Source: Roseiarcus sp963781895 (lineage in GTDB: Bacteria; Pseudomonadota; Alphaproteobacteria; Rhizobiales; Beijerinckiaceae). From it: a stretch of DNA of 64,000 bases. The stretch is from the NCBI GenBank assembly GCA_963781895.1, contig CAWAIM010000053.1, forward strand, positions 132,373-196,372, read 5' to 3'. The notes beneath the pieces were generated by a model. The model made no database searches. It saw only the letters and a program-made list of their open reading frames with translations, and was not told the DNA's origin. This document shows positions 17,803-25,896 of the stretch, piece after piece; the stretch's first letter is position 1; the number at the start of each line of letters is the position of its first letter. The position numbers were made by a program, and so were the translations under genes.

Positions 17803-18837
17803 TCACGCCCCTTGCGGGCGCTCGACCGGTCCGATCCACACCCGCGACTGTTCTGAGCGGCGCAAGAAATCGACGCTGATCGTGCGGTCAATCTTAGCGG
17901 CGTCGAGCGCGCGCAGGAGTTCGCCGACGCCCGTCACGGCCTTGCCGTCGAGTGCGATGATGAGGTCGCCCGACAGCAGCCCGGCGTGGGCCGCGGGTCC
18001 TTCCTGATCGACGCTGAGAATGCGCGCGCCGGTCGCCTGTTCGACGCCGAGTCTAAGCGCGATGCGGCGCGGGATCGCCGTCGTCGCCGCGCCAATCCCG
18101 ATATGCGCGCGCCGGACCCGCCCGTGCCGGGCGATCTCACCGGCGACGAAATGCGCCGTGTTTGAAGCGACGGCGAAGCAGATGCCTTGCGCGCCCATGA
18201 TGACGGCGGTGTTGATGCCGATCACCTCGCCGGCCGAGGAGACCAGCGGGCCGCCGGAATTGCCGGGATTGAGCGCGGCGTCGGTCTGCACCACATCCTC
18301 GATCATGCGCCCGGTGCGCGACTGCAGCGAGCGCCCGAGCGCGGAGACGACGCCGGCGGTGACCGTCGCGTCGAATCCGAGCGGATTGCCGATGGCGATC
18401 GCGATCTGGCCGCGTCGCAGTTTCGAGCTGTCGCCGAGTCTGGCCGTGGGCAGCGATACGTCGGCGTCCACGCGCAGCAGAGCGAGGTCGGTGTCGGGAT
18501 CGTCGCCGAGCACGCGCGCCTGGAGTTCACGGCCCTCGAGCGTCGTCAGCGCGACCAGGCGGGCGCCCTGGACGACATGGCTGTTGGTGAGCGCAAGGCC
18601 GTCGGACGCGATGATGACGCCGGAGCCCGACCCGGCGTTGCGCCCTCGCCTGCGCACGTCGATGCGCACGACGCTGGGGCCGACGCGTTCGACAACGTCG
18701 GTGACGACGCGCGAATACTGGTCGAGCAGCGCCGCGTCATTTGGCGGCTGTGAAACGCCCGGGCCCTGGGATGGGCTCTCGGCGTCGAGCGCCAGGGCGG
18801 CAATCGGAGATTGGAGGGAATCGAACATGCCCGCCAT
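17803..18837 (-). CDS. HtrA/DegP-like trypsin-PDZ protease without an obvious signal peptide
   Basis: The 344-residue protein has a trypsin-like domain with the full triad: His87 in TNSHVV, Asp117 in DPDTDLALL and Ser194 in NPGNSGGPL. One PDZ domain follows at about 255-335 (GARILSVDQEGPAAHAGLLSGD, ALDGKAV). Family members usually have a signal peptide or membrane anchor; here the first 40 residues (MAGMFDSLQSPIAALAL) lack a basic-hydrophobic signal, so the protein may be cytoplasmic or use a missed upstream start. It converges with the DedA gene, 12 bases apart. Confidence 0.88.
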   Translation of the reverse strand: MAGMFDSLQSPIAALALDAESPSQGPGVSQPPNDAALLDQYSRVVTDVVERVGPSVVRIDVRRRGRNAGSGSGVIIASDGLALTNSHVVQGARLVALTTLEGRELQARVLGDDPDTDLALLRVDADVSLPTARLGDSSKLRRGQIAIAIGNPLGFDATVTAGVVSALGRSLQSRTGRMIEDVVQTDAALNPGNSGGPLVSSAGEVIGINTAVIMGAQGICFAVASNTAHFVAGEIARHGRVRRAHIGIGAATTAIPRRIALRLGVEQATGARILSVDQEGPAAHAGLLSGDLIIALDGKAVTGVGELLRALDAAKIDRTISVDFLRRSEQSRVWIGPVERPQGA

Positions 18838-19791
18838 ATGGTGGCGAGGCCGGAGGGGCGCAAGCGGAGCGACAGGTCCAGCCGCGCGCGGGCGGGACGA
18901 GGGCGCCCAAAGGATCGCCCGTCATTTTCAAGCGTGGGGCCGACCCGCGAATGGAGGTCGACATTCGCGTCGCCCGTCTATGCCTTTTCAAGCGCTTGGC
19001 CGCGCTTTTCTGCAACTACGCGACTGCGCGACTTCAGCCCTCGCTTGCCTGGCGCGAGAGGCGGCTGCCCGACGGCCTCGACGAATCGAATGCCTTCGAA
19101 ACGAGAGACGCCCGTGAGCCGCTTTCGGCCGCGGATTCCATTGTTTCAAAGGCTTGCGGCGCCATTCCGGGCCCATTCGAGGCGATCGCTTGCCGGGCCG
19201 GCAGCGCTTGCGCGTCGACACGAAAGCCGGCCCGAGATCGGAGTAGACGCGAAGGTCGTCCCATCAGGCCATCCCACATCGCCATAACCAGGTCCCCCTC
19301 GGCTAGAACCGGCTCAGGACGACGTCCGACGAATTCCACTTAGCCGACTCCCATATCAATGACACATGCGTGCCGTGGTTATTAGAATTCGTTCCCAATG
19401 TTTTCGGCTTTGACATTGTTCAAAGGCCCGGGAAGACATTCCAAGACACAGGAAACAAATGCAAAACCAGGAAAGATAGGCGTGATGTGTCGCTAGCCTC
19501 GTTCATCTTAAACGGCATCATAACATGAGTTGTGATATTCAGAAAGAAATTGCTAATCAACAAAAATAAAATGAAATAATTCAGCCGCTGGCGCGAAAGG
19601 CGAAAAGGCCAAGGGCTACTCGAAAGAGCTGCAGCGGCGGCACAAGCGCATGCGCAGGACGCCGTCGAGGAATGAATGCAAGAATTCTTGCGCCCAATCG
19701 GACTTTGTGCGGAACACCAAGAATTATTCGCGGATGTTCTCGGCCCGAAAGGCGCGAGCGAACAGGATGGCAGGTCGGGGTCGTCAGGAGC
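18838..19791. other. Long intergenic stretch, no clear gene
   Basis: About 950 bases hold no recognisable gene on either strand. Part of it (about 19340-19580) is clearly AT-richer than the surroundings. The open frames in its GC-rich part lack protein character. It leads into a decayed PEP-CTERM tail and probably represents worn-down accessory DNA plus the upstream region of the HtrA-like gene. Confidence 0.45.
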
Positions 19792-19881
19792 CAGCCGGCC
19801 ATTCCGGGGCCCTCAAACTGGGCGATGATGCTGATCGGCTTTGCCGGCCTCAGCATTGCGGCGTTTCGCCGTAGCGCGAAA
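19792..19881 (+). pseudogene. Decayed PEP-CTERM sorting tail
   Basis: Codons from 19792 read QPAIPGPSNWAMMLIGFAG and then LSIAAFRRSAKPP. This is the three-part PEP-CTERM tail: Pro-x-Pro motif (PGP instead of PEP), a hydrophobic helix with the typical WAMMLIGFAGL, and a basic RR cluster. The frame upstream does not look like a secreted protein and the frame runs on ~70 codons after the basic cluster, where such proteins normally end. I read it as the remnant of a lost exosortase substrate. Confidence 0.5.
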
Positions 19882-20030
19882 CCGCCGCTCGAAAATCAGG
19901 TCGCAGAAAAGAATCTTCGGGCGCAAATTGCCCAATGGGCCGCCGCGAGCCGGCCTTTTTCGTCCGCGGCCCCCGGCCGGCTATCCGCAAACCGAGCGCC
20001 TGTTCACTTTTCGCCAGAGCCCGTTCTCAT

Positions 20031-20408
20031 TCACGGAAAGCATGCTGTCGCGCTGAGTGGCAGGCTGACGCTCGTCAGGACGGCCTCAAGCTGAATGGTG
20101 ACCGCCGCGGCGACTTGATGGCCGCACGCCGGCGTGGTGGCGGTGAACGTCGGGCTGTTGATTCCGTGGTATTGGCTTTGCGCATAGATTTGCGCCGCCG
20201 AGGCGCTGCCGCACTGGCCGGCGTTCACGGAATAGCATCGCGCGCCCTTCTCGACCGCGTTCTGCAGACTGACGTTCGAATACAGTAATATGCTCCCGCT
20301 GATGCAGCCGATGACGAGGGCCAGAAACACCGGCATGATAAAGGCGAACTCGACCGCGGCGGCCCCTTCGTCGCTTGAGGCAAATTTGCGCATGCGTCGA
20401 CCGATCAC
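20031..20408 (-). CDS. TadE-like pilus assembly protein (second copy)
   Basis: The 125-residue protein has a short basic start, then EGAAAVEFAFIMPVFLALVIG, the TadE-family hydrophobic segment with the conserved Glu of pseudopilin-type processing. A small periplasmic domain with four cysteines follows. TadE-like minor pseudopilins help assemble Flp/Tad adhesive pili. It starts three bases after the upstream TadE-like gene stops, so it is the last gene of a tadG-tadE-tadE operon. Confidence 0.8.
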   Translation of the reverse strand: MIGRRMRKFASSDEGAAAVEFAFIMPVFLALVIGCISGSILLYSNVSLQNAVEKGARCYSVNAGQCGSASAAQIYAQSQYHGINSPTFTATTPACGHQVAAAVTIQLEAVLTSVSLPLSATACFP

Positions 20409-20411
20409 CCG

Positions 20412-20942
20412 CTATTGCAGTCGCATCCAGCCGACCGCGCTGAGCGACGAAACGTCCCATCGCCCGACCACGGTGAGACCCGGGAACAGGGGCGCGTATG
20501 GAAACGTCACGCCGATCTGAACGTAGTCGCCGGGCGACGTGCTCGCGCTGCCCGCGGCTGAGCAATTCGCAGGCTTGCTGGCGAGGCTGCCGACCGATTG
20601 CAGGGCGCCGCTCGCGTTGACGCAGTAATACCCCTCCGCCGGATAGCCCTTCGACAGCGAGACGCGAGACCCCAAAGCCGTGCTCTGAACGGCGGTCGTC
20701 ACCGCGGCCTCCAGGGCCGTACAATTTTGCGTGGCCGGCAGCATCGAGGGGGAATAGCAGGTCTGCCAAGCGGTCTGGGCGCCGATCTGCGCCGCATCCG
20801 CGACCTGCATCCCTCGGTATTCGTAGACGCTGAAATCGACTGCGTTGGCGAGGCAGACGACGAGCAGCATCGCCGCGGCCGCGAATTCTATCGCCGCCGT
20901 TCCGCTCGTCTCCTGAGGAAGGAAGGCGCGCATGGATCGCAT
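20412..20942 (-). CDS. TadE-like pilus assembly protein (first copy)
   Basis: The 176-residue protein starts MRSMRAFLPQE and has GTAAIEFAAAAMLLVVCLANAV, the TadE membrane segment with the conserved Glu, followed by DFSVYEYRGMQVADAAQIGA. The rest is a periplasmic domain with four cysteines and a hydrophobic C-terminus. The start is placed at ATG 20942 (20933 is possible); the upstream extension of the frame overlaps the TadG gene and is not protein-like. It lies 11 bases after the TadG gene and three bases before the second TadE gene. Confidence 0.8.
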   Translation of the reverse strand: MRSMRAFLPQETSGTAAIEFAAAAMLLVVCLANAVDFSVYEYRGMQVADAAQIGAQTAWQTCYSPSMLPATQNCTALEAAVTTAVQSTALGSRVSLSKGYPAEGYYCVNASGALQSVGSLASKPANCSAAGSASTSPGDYVQIGVTFPYAPLFPGLTVVGRWDVSSLSAVGWMRLQ

Positions 20943-20953
20943 CGTCGTCGGGC

Positions 20954-22312
20954 TCAATTGACCAGCATGCCGCGGCCGCTGCCCTGAGGCATGTTCAGTC
21001 CGGCAGCCTGGCATTGCGAATCGTTGGCGAAGATCGAGCCGGTGCCGTTGATCGTGATGTTGTCCACGACCATCGCAAAGCAGGTCTGGCCCTTGCTGGA
21101 CTTGTTGACCGCGCCGCTCAAGGTGACGGTCGAATGCGGCAGATAGACGAGGCCGGAAAGATCCCACGTCGGGCTGTTGCCGGCGGCGGAAATATTGACG
21201 TTGGTGGTCAAACTGGGGTTCTGATAGATCGCGACGCCGCTCCAATTTCCGGATGTCGGCGCGGTGATGTCCAACGTGCCGCCGCCGGTCGGGACATGCT
21301 GATAGCTTGCGCTGTTCGTCCCGCTGAAGACGACCGTCAGGTTGGAGCCCGACAGCGTGTGGCCGTTGGTGTCGAGCTGACCGTTTTCGATCACGAGGAC
21401 GGTATTATTGAGTGTCGTGTCGCCGGTCAGCTGCTGGTCGCCGCAGACCACTTTGACGCCGCTGATGGCCGAATTTGCGCCGGACCACTGATTTGAGGAG
21501 GGAAGCGCCGGGTCCTTTTTCTTCGCCGGCTCTTGCGGGTATGACCCGCCGCACGAATTGGCCGGGATGTTGGAGGCGAGCGACGCATACGGATCGGCCA
21601 CGACCGGCACGCCGGACATCTGAGTGTTGCCGCAGCCGTTGTTCGCGCCATGGGCTGCTCCGAAGGTCGCGTTCAGAGTGTGGCCGTTGCAGGTGGCGGT
21701 GGTGTTGGACATCACGTTGCAGCCCTGCAGGTTGGCCTTGGGCGCGCCATTGCTGGTGACGCCCTGGGCGCCGCTGCTGGCCAAAGCCAGAATGCAGTAG
21801 CTCGTTCCGCCCGTCTCGGTCGCGACAGAACTCGTATCGACGCTGGTCATCGGCCTGGTGTTGACGGTCGAAGTGCCCTTGTAACCAACGACGGGCGAAA
21901 GAAATAAAGGCACCTGGTCGGAAATCGATACGGTGTAGCACTTCGACGTGCAGCCGGCGGCGGACGAAGTTTGGCTCACCGCGACGACGATGTTTCCGTT
22001 TCCGTTGACGAAGCCGTACTGCGCCGCGACCGCGTTCGCGACAGCCGCGTAATTCGAGCCGCCTTCCATCGCCGCCGCGATGGCGGCGGAGTCGGAAGCG
22101 TTCTGCATGGCGCGTTGATGCATCTGCCAATAGGACGCCTCGACGGCGAGACCGACTGTCCCGATCACGACCGGGCTGAGAAGCGCGAGCGCGACCGAAA
22201 CCGAGCCGGCCGAATGTTTGAAAAAAGCTCGAATTCGGTCGAACGGTGAAGCGTTCGGAACCGTTTGGAGCCGGTCTCGGCCGGACTTGCGAAGAACCAA
22301 CATGGAAAACAA
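20954..22312 (-). CDS. TadG-like Flp pilus assembly protein
   Basis: The 452-residue protein begins with a cytoplasmic tail, then HSAGSVSVALALLSPVVIG and the AVEASYWQMHQRAMQNASDSAA segment typical of the TadG N-terminal region. The long periplasmic part is rich in Ser, Thr, Asn and Gly, with regularly spaced cysteines and a repetitive beta character (NLTVVFSG, NVNISAAGN). TadG-type proteins are anchored in the inner membrane and project outwards during Tad pilus assembly. No von Willebrand domain is evident. It is the first gene of the tadG-tadE-tadE group. Confidence 0.8.
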   Translation of the reverse strand: MFSMLVLRKSGRDRLQTVPNASPFDRIRAFFKHSAGSVSVALALLSPVVIGTVGLAVEASYWQMHQRAMQNASDSAAIAAAMEGGSNYAAVANAVAAQYGFVNGNGNIVVAVSQTSSAAGCTSKCYTVSISDQVPLFLSPVVGYKGTSTVNTRPMTSVDTSSVATETGGTSYCILALASSGAQGVTSNGAPKANLQGCNVMSNTTATCNGHTLNATFGAAHGANNGCGNTQMSGVPVVADPYASLASNIPANSCGGSYPQEPAKKKDPALPSSNQWSGANSAISGVKVVCGDQQLTGDTTLNNTVLVIENGQLDTNGHTLSGSNLTVVFSGTNSASYQHVPTGGGTLDITAPTSGNWSGVAIYQNPSLTTNVNISAAGNSPTWDLSGLVYLPHSTVTLSGAVNKSSKGQTCFAMVVDNITINGTGSIFANDSQCQAAGLNMPQGSGRGMLVN

Positions 22313-22763
22313 CTCCGAACTTTCTCAACACGGTCGTCGAACTCGCGTTCCAGCCGAGGTCACGAAACCCGCGCTCTGCGTATAGCGGTGCGCCAAGCAG
22401 CGATTGCGTCGATCGCCGACAGTCTCCGTCCCGCGATAATGAAGGATATTTTAGAATCGCCGAGTTAAGAGAGCTAGAATAGAAGAGTCGAATCACTTAT
22501 AGAATCAAATTCTGGTTAAAAACTTGTAGCGATTAGTTATTTTCTGTATCTATGTAAAATGAACCGAGTTATGTTTGAGCATATCCGAGCCAGAGTGAGA
22601 CTCGAGCGCCGACGGAGCATCTTGGGGCGCGGTCCCATTGCCGCACCGCGAGTCTCGCAACGCGGCTCCGCGCTGCGGCCGGGTAGGGGGAGGCTCCGAC
22701 CCAAAATTCCAACAAATCGCCCGCAGGCGGCCTTTCCCGCAGATTCCTTCGCTGCTTGAGCGT
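22313..22763. other. Non-coding stretch upstream of tadG
   Basis: This 450-base gap holds the upstream region of the tadG group and the downstream end of the PEP-CTERM gene. The part at about 22440-22560 is AT-rich and probably contains the tadG promoter; I could not settle on a single -35/-10 pair. No gene is seen. Confidence 0.4.
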
Positions 22764-23321
22764 TCAGCCGAGGTCGATCGCCGTGTCGCGCGGCGTGCGG
22801 CGCCAGCCGGCGAGGCCAAGGCCGGCGAAGCCGGCGAGCAACATCGCCCAGGTCGACAGTTCCGGCGCGGCCGCGACGGTTAGGCGTCCGGTCTCCTGGA
22901 CGGCGTAGGCGCCTCCGACCGACTCCCAGAGCGAATAGTTGCCCGGGGAATTGCCCCAGAGGTTCCAGAAGCCGGCCGTGTTCTCGACCGTCGTGAACAC
23001 CAACCCGTCGATGTCGAAATGCGGATCGGCGTTATAGAACAGGTTGTTGTAGATGAACGCGCCGTCCGGGCTGGTGACGGCGGTGGGGAAGCTGGCATCG
23101 GCGACCGTTCCGCTGATCGTCTGATTGACGAGGCCGGACATGGTCCCGGAGATCGCGGCGACGTCATGCGCGGCGCCGACGGTGATCTGGCCTGTGGCGG
23201 TCAGGGACCCGTCGAAGGAGGAGAAGGTGAAGCTGTAGACGGTCGCGTTGGCGGCCGAGGCTGGCAGGAACGCCGCGATCGCCAGCGTAGCAACCAAGCT
23301 TGTGAAAGCTTTTCTCATCAT
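22764..23321 (-). CDS. PEP-CTERM-type secreted protein
   Basis: The 185-residue protein has a signal peptide (MMRKAFTSLVATLAIAAFLPASA), a beta-rich extracellular domain with VYSFTFSSFDGSLTATGQI, and the C-terminal sorting tail: PELSTWAMLLAGFAGLGLAG followed by WRR. The tail is normally cut by an exosortase and the protein released or anchored at the cell surface, often with exopolysaccharide. The tail motif reads PEL instead of PEP, and 10 residues follow the RR cluster. ATG 23321 is chosen because GGAG precedes it by about four bases; ATG 23318 is adjacent. Two dyads lie directly upstream. No exosortase is in the window. Confidence 0.8.
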   Translation of the reverse strand: MMRKAFTSLVATLAIAAFLPASAANATVYSFTFSSFDGSLTATGQITVGAAHDVAAISGTMSGLVNQTISGTVADASFPTAVTSPDGAFIYNNLFYNADPHFDIDGLVFTTVENTAGFWNLWGNSPGNYSLWESVGGAYAVQETGRLTVAAAPELSTWAMLLAGFAGLGLAGWRRTPRDTAIDLG

Positions 23322-23335
23322 ACATCTCCGCTTTC

Positions 23336-23356
23336 GATGTGTCATCATGACACATC
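23336..23356. promoter_or_regulatory. Perfect 21-bp palindrome before the PEP-CTERM gene
   Basis: The arms GATGTGTCAT (23336-23345) and ATGACACATC (23347-23356) are perfectly complementary around one central base. The site is 14 bases upstream of the start codon at 23321, next to the ribosome site. Such a perfect odd-length palindrome is typical of a dimeric repressor operator. Confidence 0.6.
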
Positions 23357-23701
23357 TCCTGTACTGGATCGGTACAGATCGATGTTTCAATTCGGGCATT
23401 GACTTTGGATACGGTCAATACGCGAGTTCATTTTCATCAAATACGCTATAAAATCGCACGCTGCAAGTTAAGGTTGCGGTTGTAGTTACACTCGCTCTAA
23501 CCGCGAGTCCGAAAAAGTGTAATCAAATCGCTATCGAATTCCGCCGGCGCGAACGGGCGGAGCCTGTCGCCGGCGAATTCGAGTTCGGAAATAGGGAGGG
23601 GTGGGGACAGGCTCGCTTCGGCGCGCGGGCCTGGTCAAATCCATGGCACGACGCGCTCGCTGCTCCCGGAATTGCCGAGAATTATGCGAAACCAGTTGAA
23701 T
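23357..23701. other. Upstream gap of the PEP-CTERM gene
   Basis: The gap between the acyltransferase 3' end and the PEP-CTERM gene carries the lux-like dyad at its lower end and a moderately AT-rich stretch at 23400-23530. I see no gene in it. It probably contains the promoter of the PEP-CTERM gene. Confidence 0.4.
23359..23377. promoter_or_regulatory. Second dyad, lux-box-like, before the PEP-CTERM gene
   Basis: CTGTAC (23359-23364) and GTACAG (23372-23377) flank a seven-base centre containing GGATCG. The arms and centre resemble the LuxR-type box (CTGTAGGATCGTACAG), but the spacing is three bases longer. It lies two bases upstream of the 21-bp palindrome. Recognition by a LuxR-type regulator is inference. 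Confidence 0.45.
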
Positions 23702-24862
23702 TCAATTGTTGATTCGGGCGTTCGGCGCGATGTTGGAAACCAGGGAACGTCTCGCGGGAACTCTCGAGCGGAGATATTGCGACCCGGCGCGCCGCAGCCT
23801 TTCGGCCTGGACGGATACAAAAGAGACGATGGCTTTGCGACGACTCAGGACCCTGGACTCGACGAGCGTCCAAGACAGATAGGCCGCAACGAGGGCTAGC
23901 GCGACCCCGCCAATGGCGTTGACGTACCAAATACGCAGCGACGGGAACAGGCAGGAGATGGTTTGCTGCAATGGAAAGCCATACAGGTAGACGCCGTAGG
24001 AATAATCGGCCCCCCTTATGAACAAGGTTTTTGGCGGATTTTGTAAGCCGAGGAAAATGGTCACGTACGCAAGCGGCAATGCGGACAAATAGACAAAATT
24101 CTGATTCATGCTGAAGACCCAGTACGCCGACACCGATATCAGAAATAACGGTCGGCTAAAGGCGACGTGACCCCGCATGACGTATAGGGAGACGCCAAAT
24201 AGAAACGAGAGAATCAACGATAGGCTCAAAGGTCCATACGGAGGCAAATCGATCAAACCAAATTGCGGAAGCGCCGTCATTACCAGTACGGAACCAAATG
24301 TCAGAACGAATAGCCAAATAGTTGTTCTAGCAATGCCGATTAACGCGAGAACTGTAAGAATAAGATAGCAATATAGCTCAAATGGGATTGTCCATAATTG
24401 AGCATTGACGTAATCCGGTGTCGGATTATTATTGAAAACGCCGGGCAAAAAATAATGAATATCGCCAATCATGTTGAGGAAATAATTGTAAAATTCGTAA
24501 CTGGAGAAATAATTCCGCCATGGCGCCGTCGTGAGCAGCGGCCCAATGATCAAGGCGGATATGAACACCTCGACGGCCAGCGCCGGAAAAATGCGCATGA
24601 TTCGAAGGCTTAGAAACTCCGGAATCTTGTTGCGCTCGAGGCTGCCTGCGACCAGGAAGCCGCTCAGGGCGAAGAACGCCGGCAGGAGGAAGCCAATCAG
24701 CGGCCGCGGCGGTCCAGTCCAAAAATAAATTTCAGCTGATGGGCCATAGCATATCAGAACACTGTGCCAGACGATCACCGAGATCGCCAGTGTCAATCTG
24801 AGATAATCAAATCCGGTCGGTCGGTTCTGAACGGCTTCGAGTTGAGTTTGCAACGTTCGCAT
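23702..24862 (-). CDS. Acyltransferase 3 (OafA/YrhL-type) family membrane protein
   Basis: The 386-residue protein shows the acyltransferase-3 pattern: FDYLRLTLAISVIVWHS with the conserved His, FFALSGFLVAGSLER, LRIMRIFPALAVEV, and about ten hydrophobic helices (LLGIARTTIWLF region to ALVAAYLSWTLVE). Such enzymes O-acetylate or succinylate exopolysaccharide, O-antigen or other surface glycans. ATG 24862 is used; TTG 24901 with GGAGG close upstream is an alternative. The gene is less GC-rich than its neighbours, with many A/T-ending codons, which suggests later acquisition. It lies between the PEP-CTERM gene and the Flp pilin gene. Confidence 0.82.
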   Translation of the reverse strand: MRTLQTQLEAVQNRPTGFDYLRLTLAISVIVWHSVLICYGPSAEIYFWTGPPRPLIGFLLPAFFALSGFLVAGSLERNKIPEFLSLRIMRIFPALAVEVFISALIIGPLLTTAPWRNYFSSYEFYNYFLNMIGDIHYFLPGVFNNNPTPDYVNAQLWTIPFELYCYLILTVLALIGIARTTIWLFVLTFGSVLVMTALPQFGLIDLPPYGPLSLSLILSFLFGVSLYVMRGHVAFSRPLFLISVSAYWVFSMNQNFVYLSALPLAYVTIFLGLQNPPKTLFIRGADYSYGVYLYGFPLQQTISCLFPSLRIWYVNAIGGVALALVAAYLSWTLVESRVLSRRKAIVSFVSVQAERLRRAGSQYLRSRVPARRSLVSNIAPNARINN

Positions 24863-25440
24863 GCCGTCAGTCGCCTCGCCTCGCCTCGCGCTTTGACTCA
24901 ATGGCCTCCACGATCAGACATCGTCCCGGTTTATGGACGGCTAACGTTGCCCTCGACATGTTCTGGCCCGCAGGGAAAAAGGATCGGAACGGCGGGATAT
25001 TGATTCAGATCGTCGAATTCGACATTCGCCTCGAGCAGGCTCAAGAACTGACCAGAATCGGAAGCGGATCGAGGGTGCTATTTGCTGGCGCGCTTTCCGT
25101 ATCGGAAACTAAAGGCCCGCAGGCGAATTCACGCACGCAAGACATCGCGCCGCGATCGTGGGGCAACCGAGGATCACGCCCTGTTCGTAGAAGCCGCCTC
25201 GCGACCGCAAATCAATCGCCGCATCTAAAGACACTTTTAATGTTGCAAAGAATGAACTGGTCAGCCGCGCAGTTGATAGGCAACAAAATTGAACGCTCGC
25301 TCAAGAGTACATTAACGTGTTGTCCTGATCATGCGTCATGTGAAAAGGAGCATACACTTACTTACAACCAAGCTCCGTCGGGCGAGCTCAAGGCGCGCAC
25401 TGACAAGGCTGCACCACTTTGAAAGCACAGGAGAACCAGC
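24863..25440. other. Control region between acyltransferase and Flp pilin genes
   Basis: The 578-base gap separates divergent genes and must carry promoters for both. No gene is seen. An A/T-rich run at about 25220-25330 is the best place for the pilin promoter, but I found no clear -35/-10 pair. Confidence 0.35.
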
Positions 25441-25602
25441 ATGAAATCTGTTCGGATGTTTGTTCGCGACGAGACCGGCGCGACGGCGATTGAATATGCC
25501 TTGATCGCGAGCCTCATTGCGATCGTCATCATCACTGCGGTGGCGTTCGTCGGCACGCAGGTCAGCACGGTGTTCGGCGAAGTCGGCGCGGCGCTGAAGT
25601 AG
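25441..25602 (+). CDS. Flp/Fap-type pilin
   Basis: The 53-residue product is a class IVb Flp pilin: a short basic leader (MKSVRMFVRDETG) is cut after the Gly before ATAIEYALIAS, where the conserved Glu5 and Tyr6 follow, then a single hydrophobic helix (LIAIVIITAVAFVG) and a short tail ending LK. AGGAGAA lies about nine bases upstream. Flp pilins build Tad adhesive pili. It stands alone: no prepilin peptidase, secretin or Tad ATPase gene is in the window, although TadG and TadE genes lie 3 kb away. Confidence 0.9.
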   Translation: MKSVRMFVRDETGATAIEYALIASLIAIVIITAVAFVGTQVSTVFGEVGAALK

Positions 25603-25742
25603 AAATCCCCAAACGCTGATCCGGCGCCAAGCGAGGGGAGCGATCTGACGTCCGCAAACGCTTTAAGCGCGTGCGGACGCTCAGGAGGCCCACGTGCTGG
25701 AAGTCAACATGTAGCGGCGCGGGGCCGCCGTTTGCCGCCGGG

Positions 25743-25783
25743 GCAATCGCCGCCGCTACTCAAAGGAGGTCGGCGGCGATTGC
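25743..25783. terminator. 12-bp hairpin with ribosome-site-like loop between converging genes
   Basis: The arms 25743-25754 and 25772-25783 (GCAATCGCCGCC type) pair perfectly over 12 bp. The 17-base loop holds AAAGGAGGT, a full Shine-Dalgarno sequence. It lies between the Flp pilin and glgX-malQ gene ends and may be a bidirectional terminator; no T tract is present, so a regulatory element or a mobile repeat is also possible. Confidence 0.4.
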
Positions 25784-25896
25784 TTGTTGCGCGGGCGGCG
25801 GCGCGAATTCTTGGCCAGGGCGCAACTCGTCGCTGTCACCGAATCGCCAGGCGTCAGCGCTTAGCGCCTGAACAAAACGATACGTCCCGAGCCCCT

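Noticed and set aside
18741..19343. Plus-strand frames of 150-365 codons over the HtrA gene start and the following gap
   Set aside because: They are shadows of the protease gene and continue into GC-rich non-coding DNA without protein character.
23359..23377. Calling the dyad a true lux box
   Set aside because: The centre is three bases longer than in known LuxR boxes and no luxI/luxR gene is in the window; kept only as lux-like.
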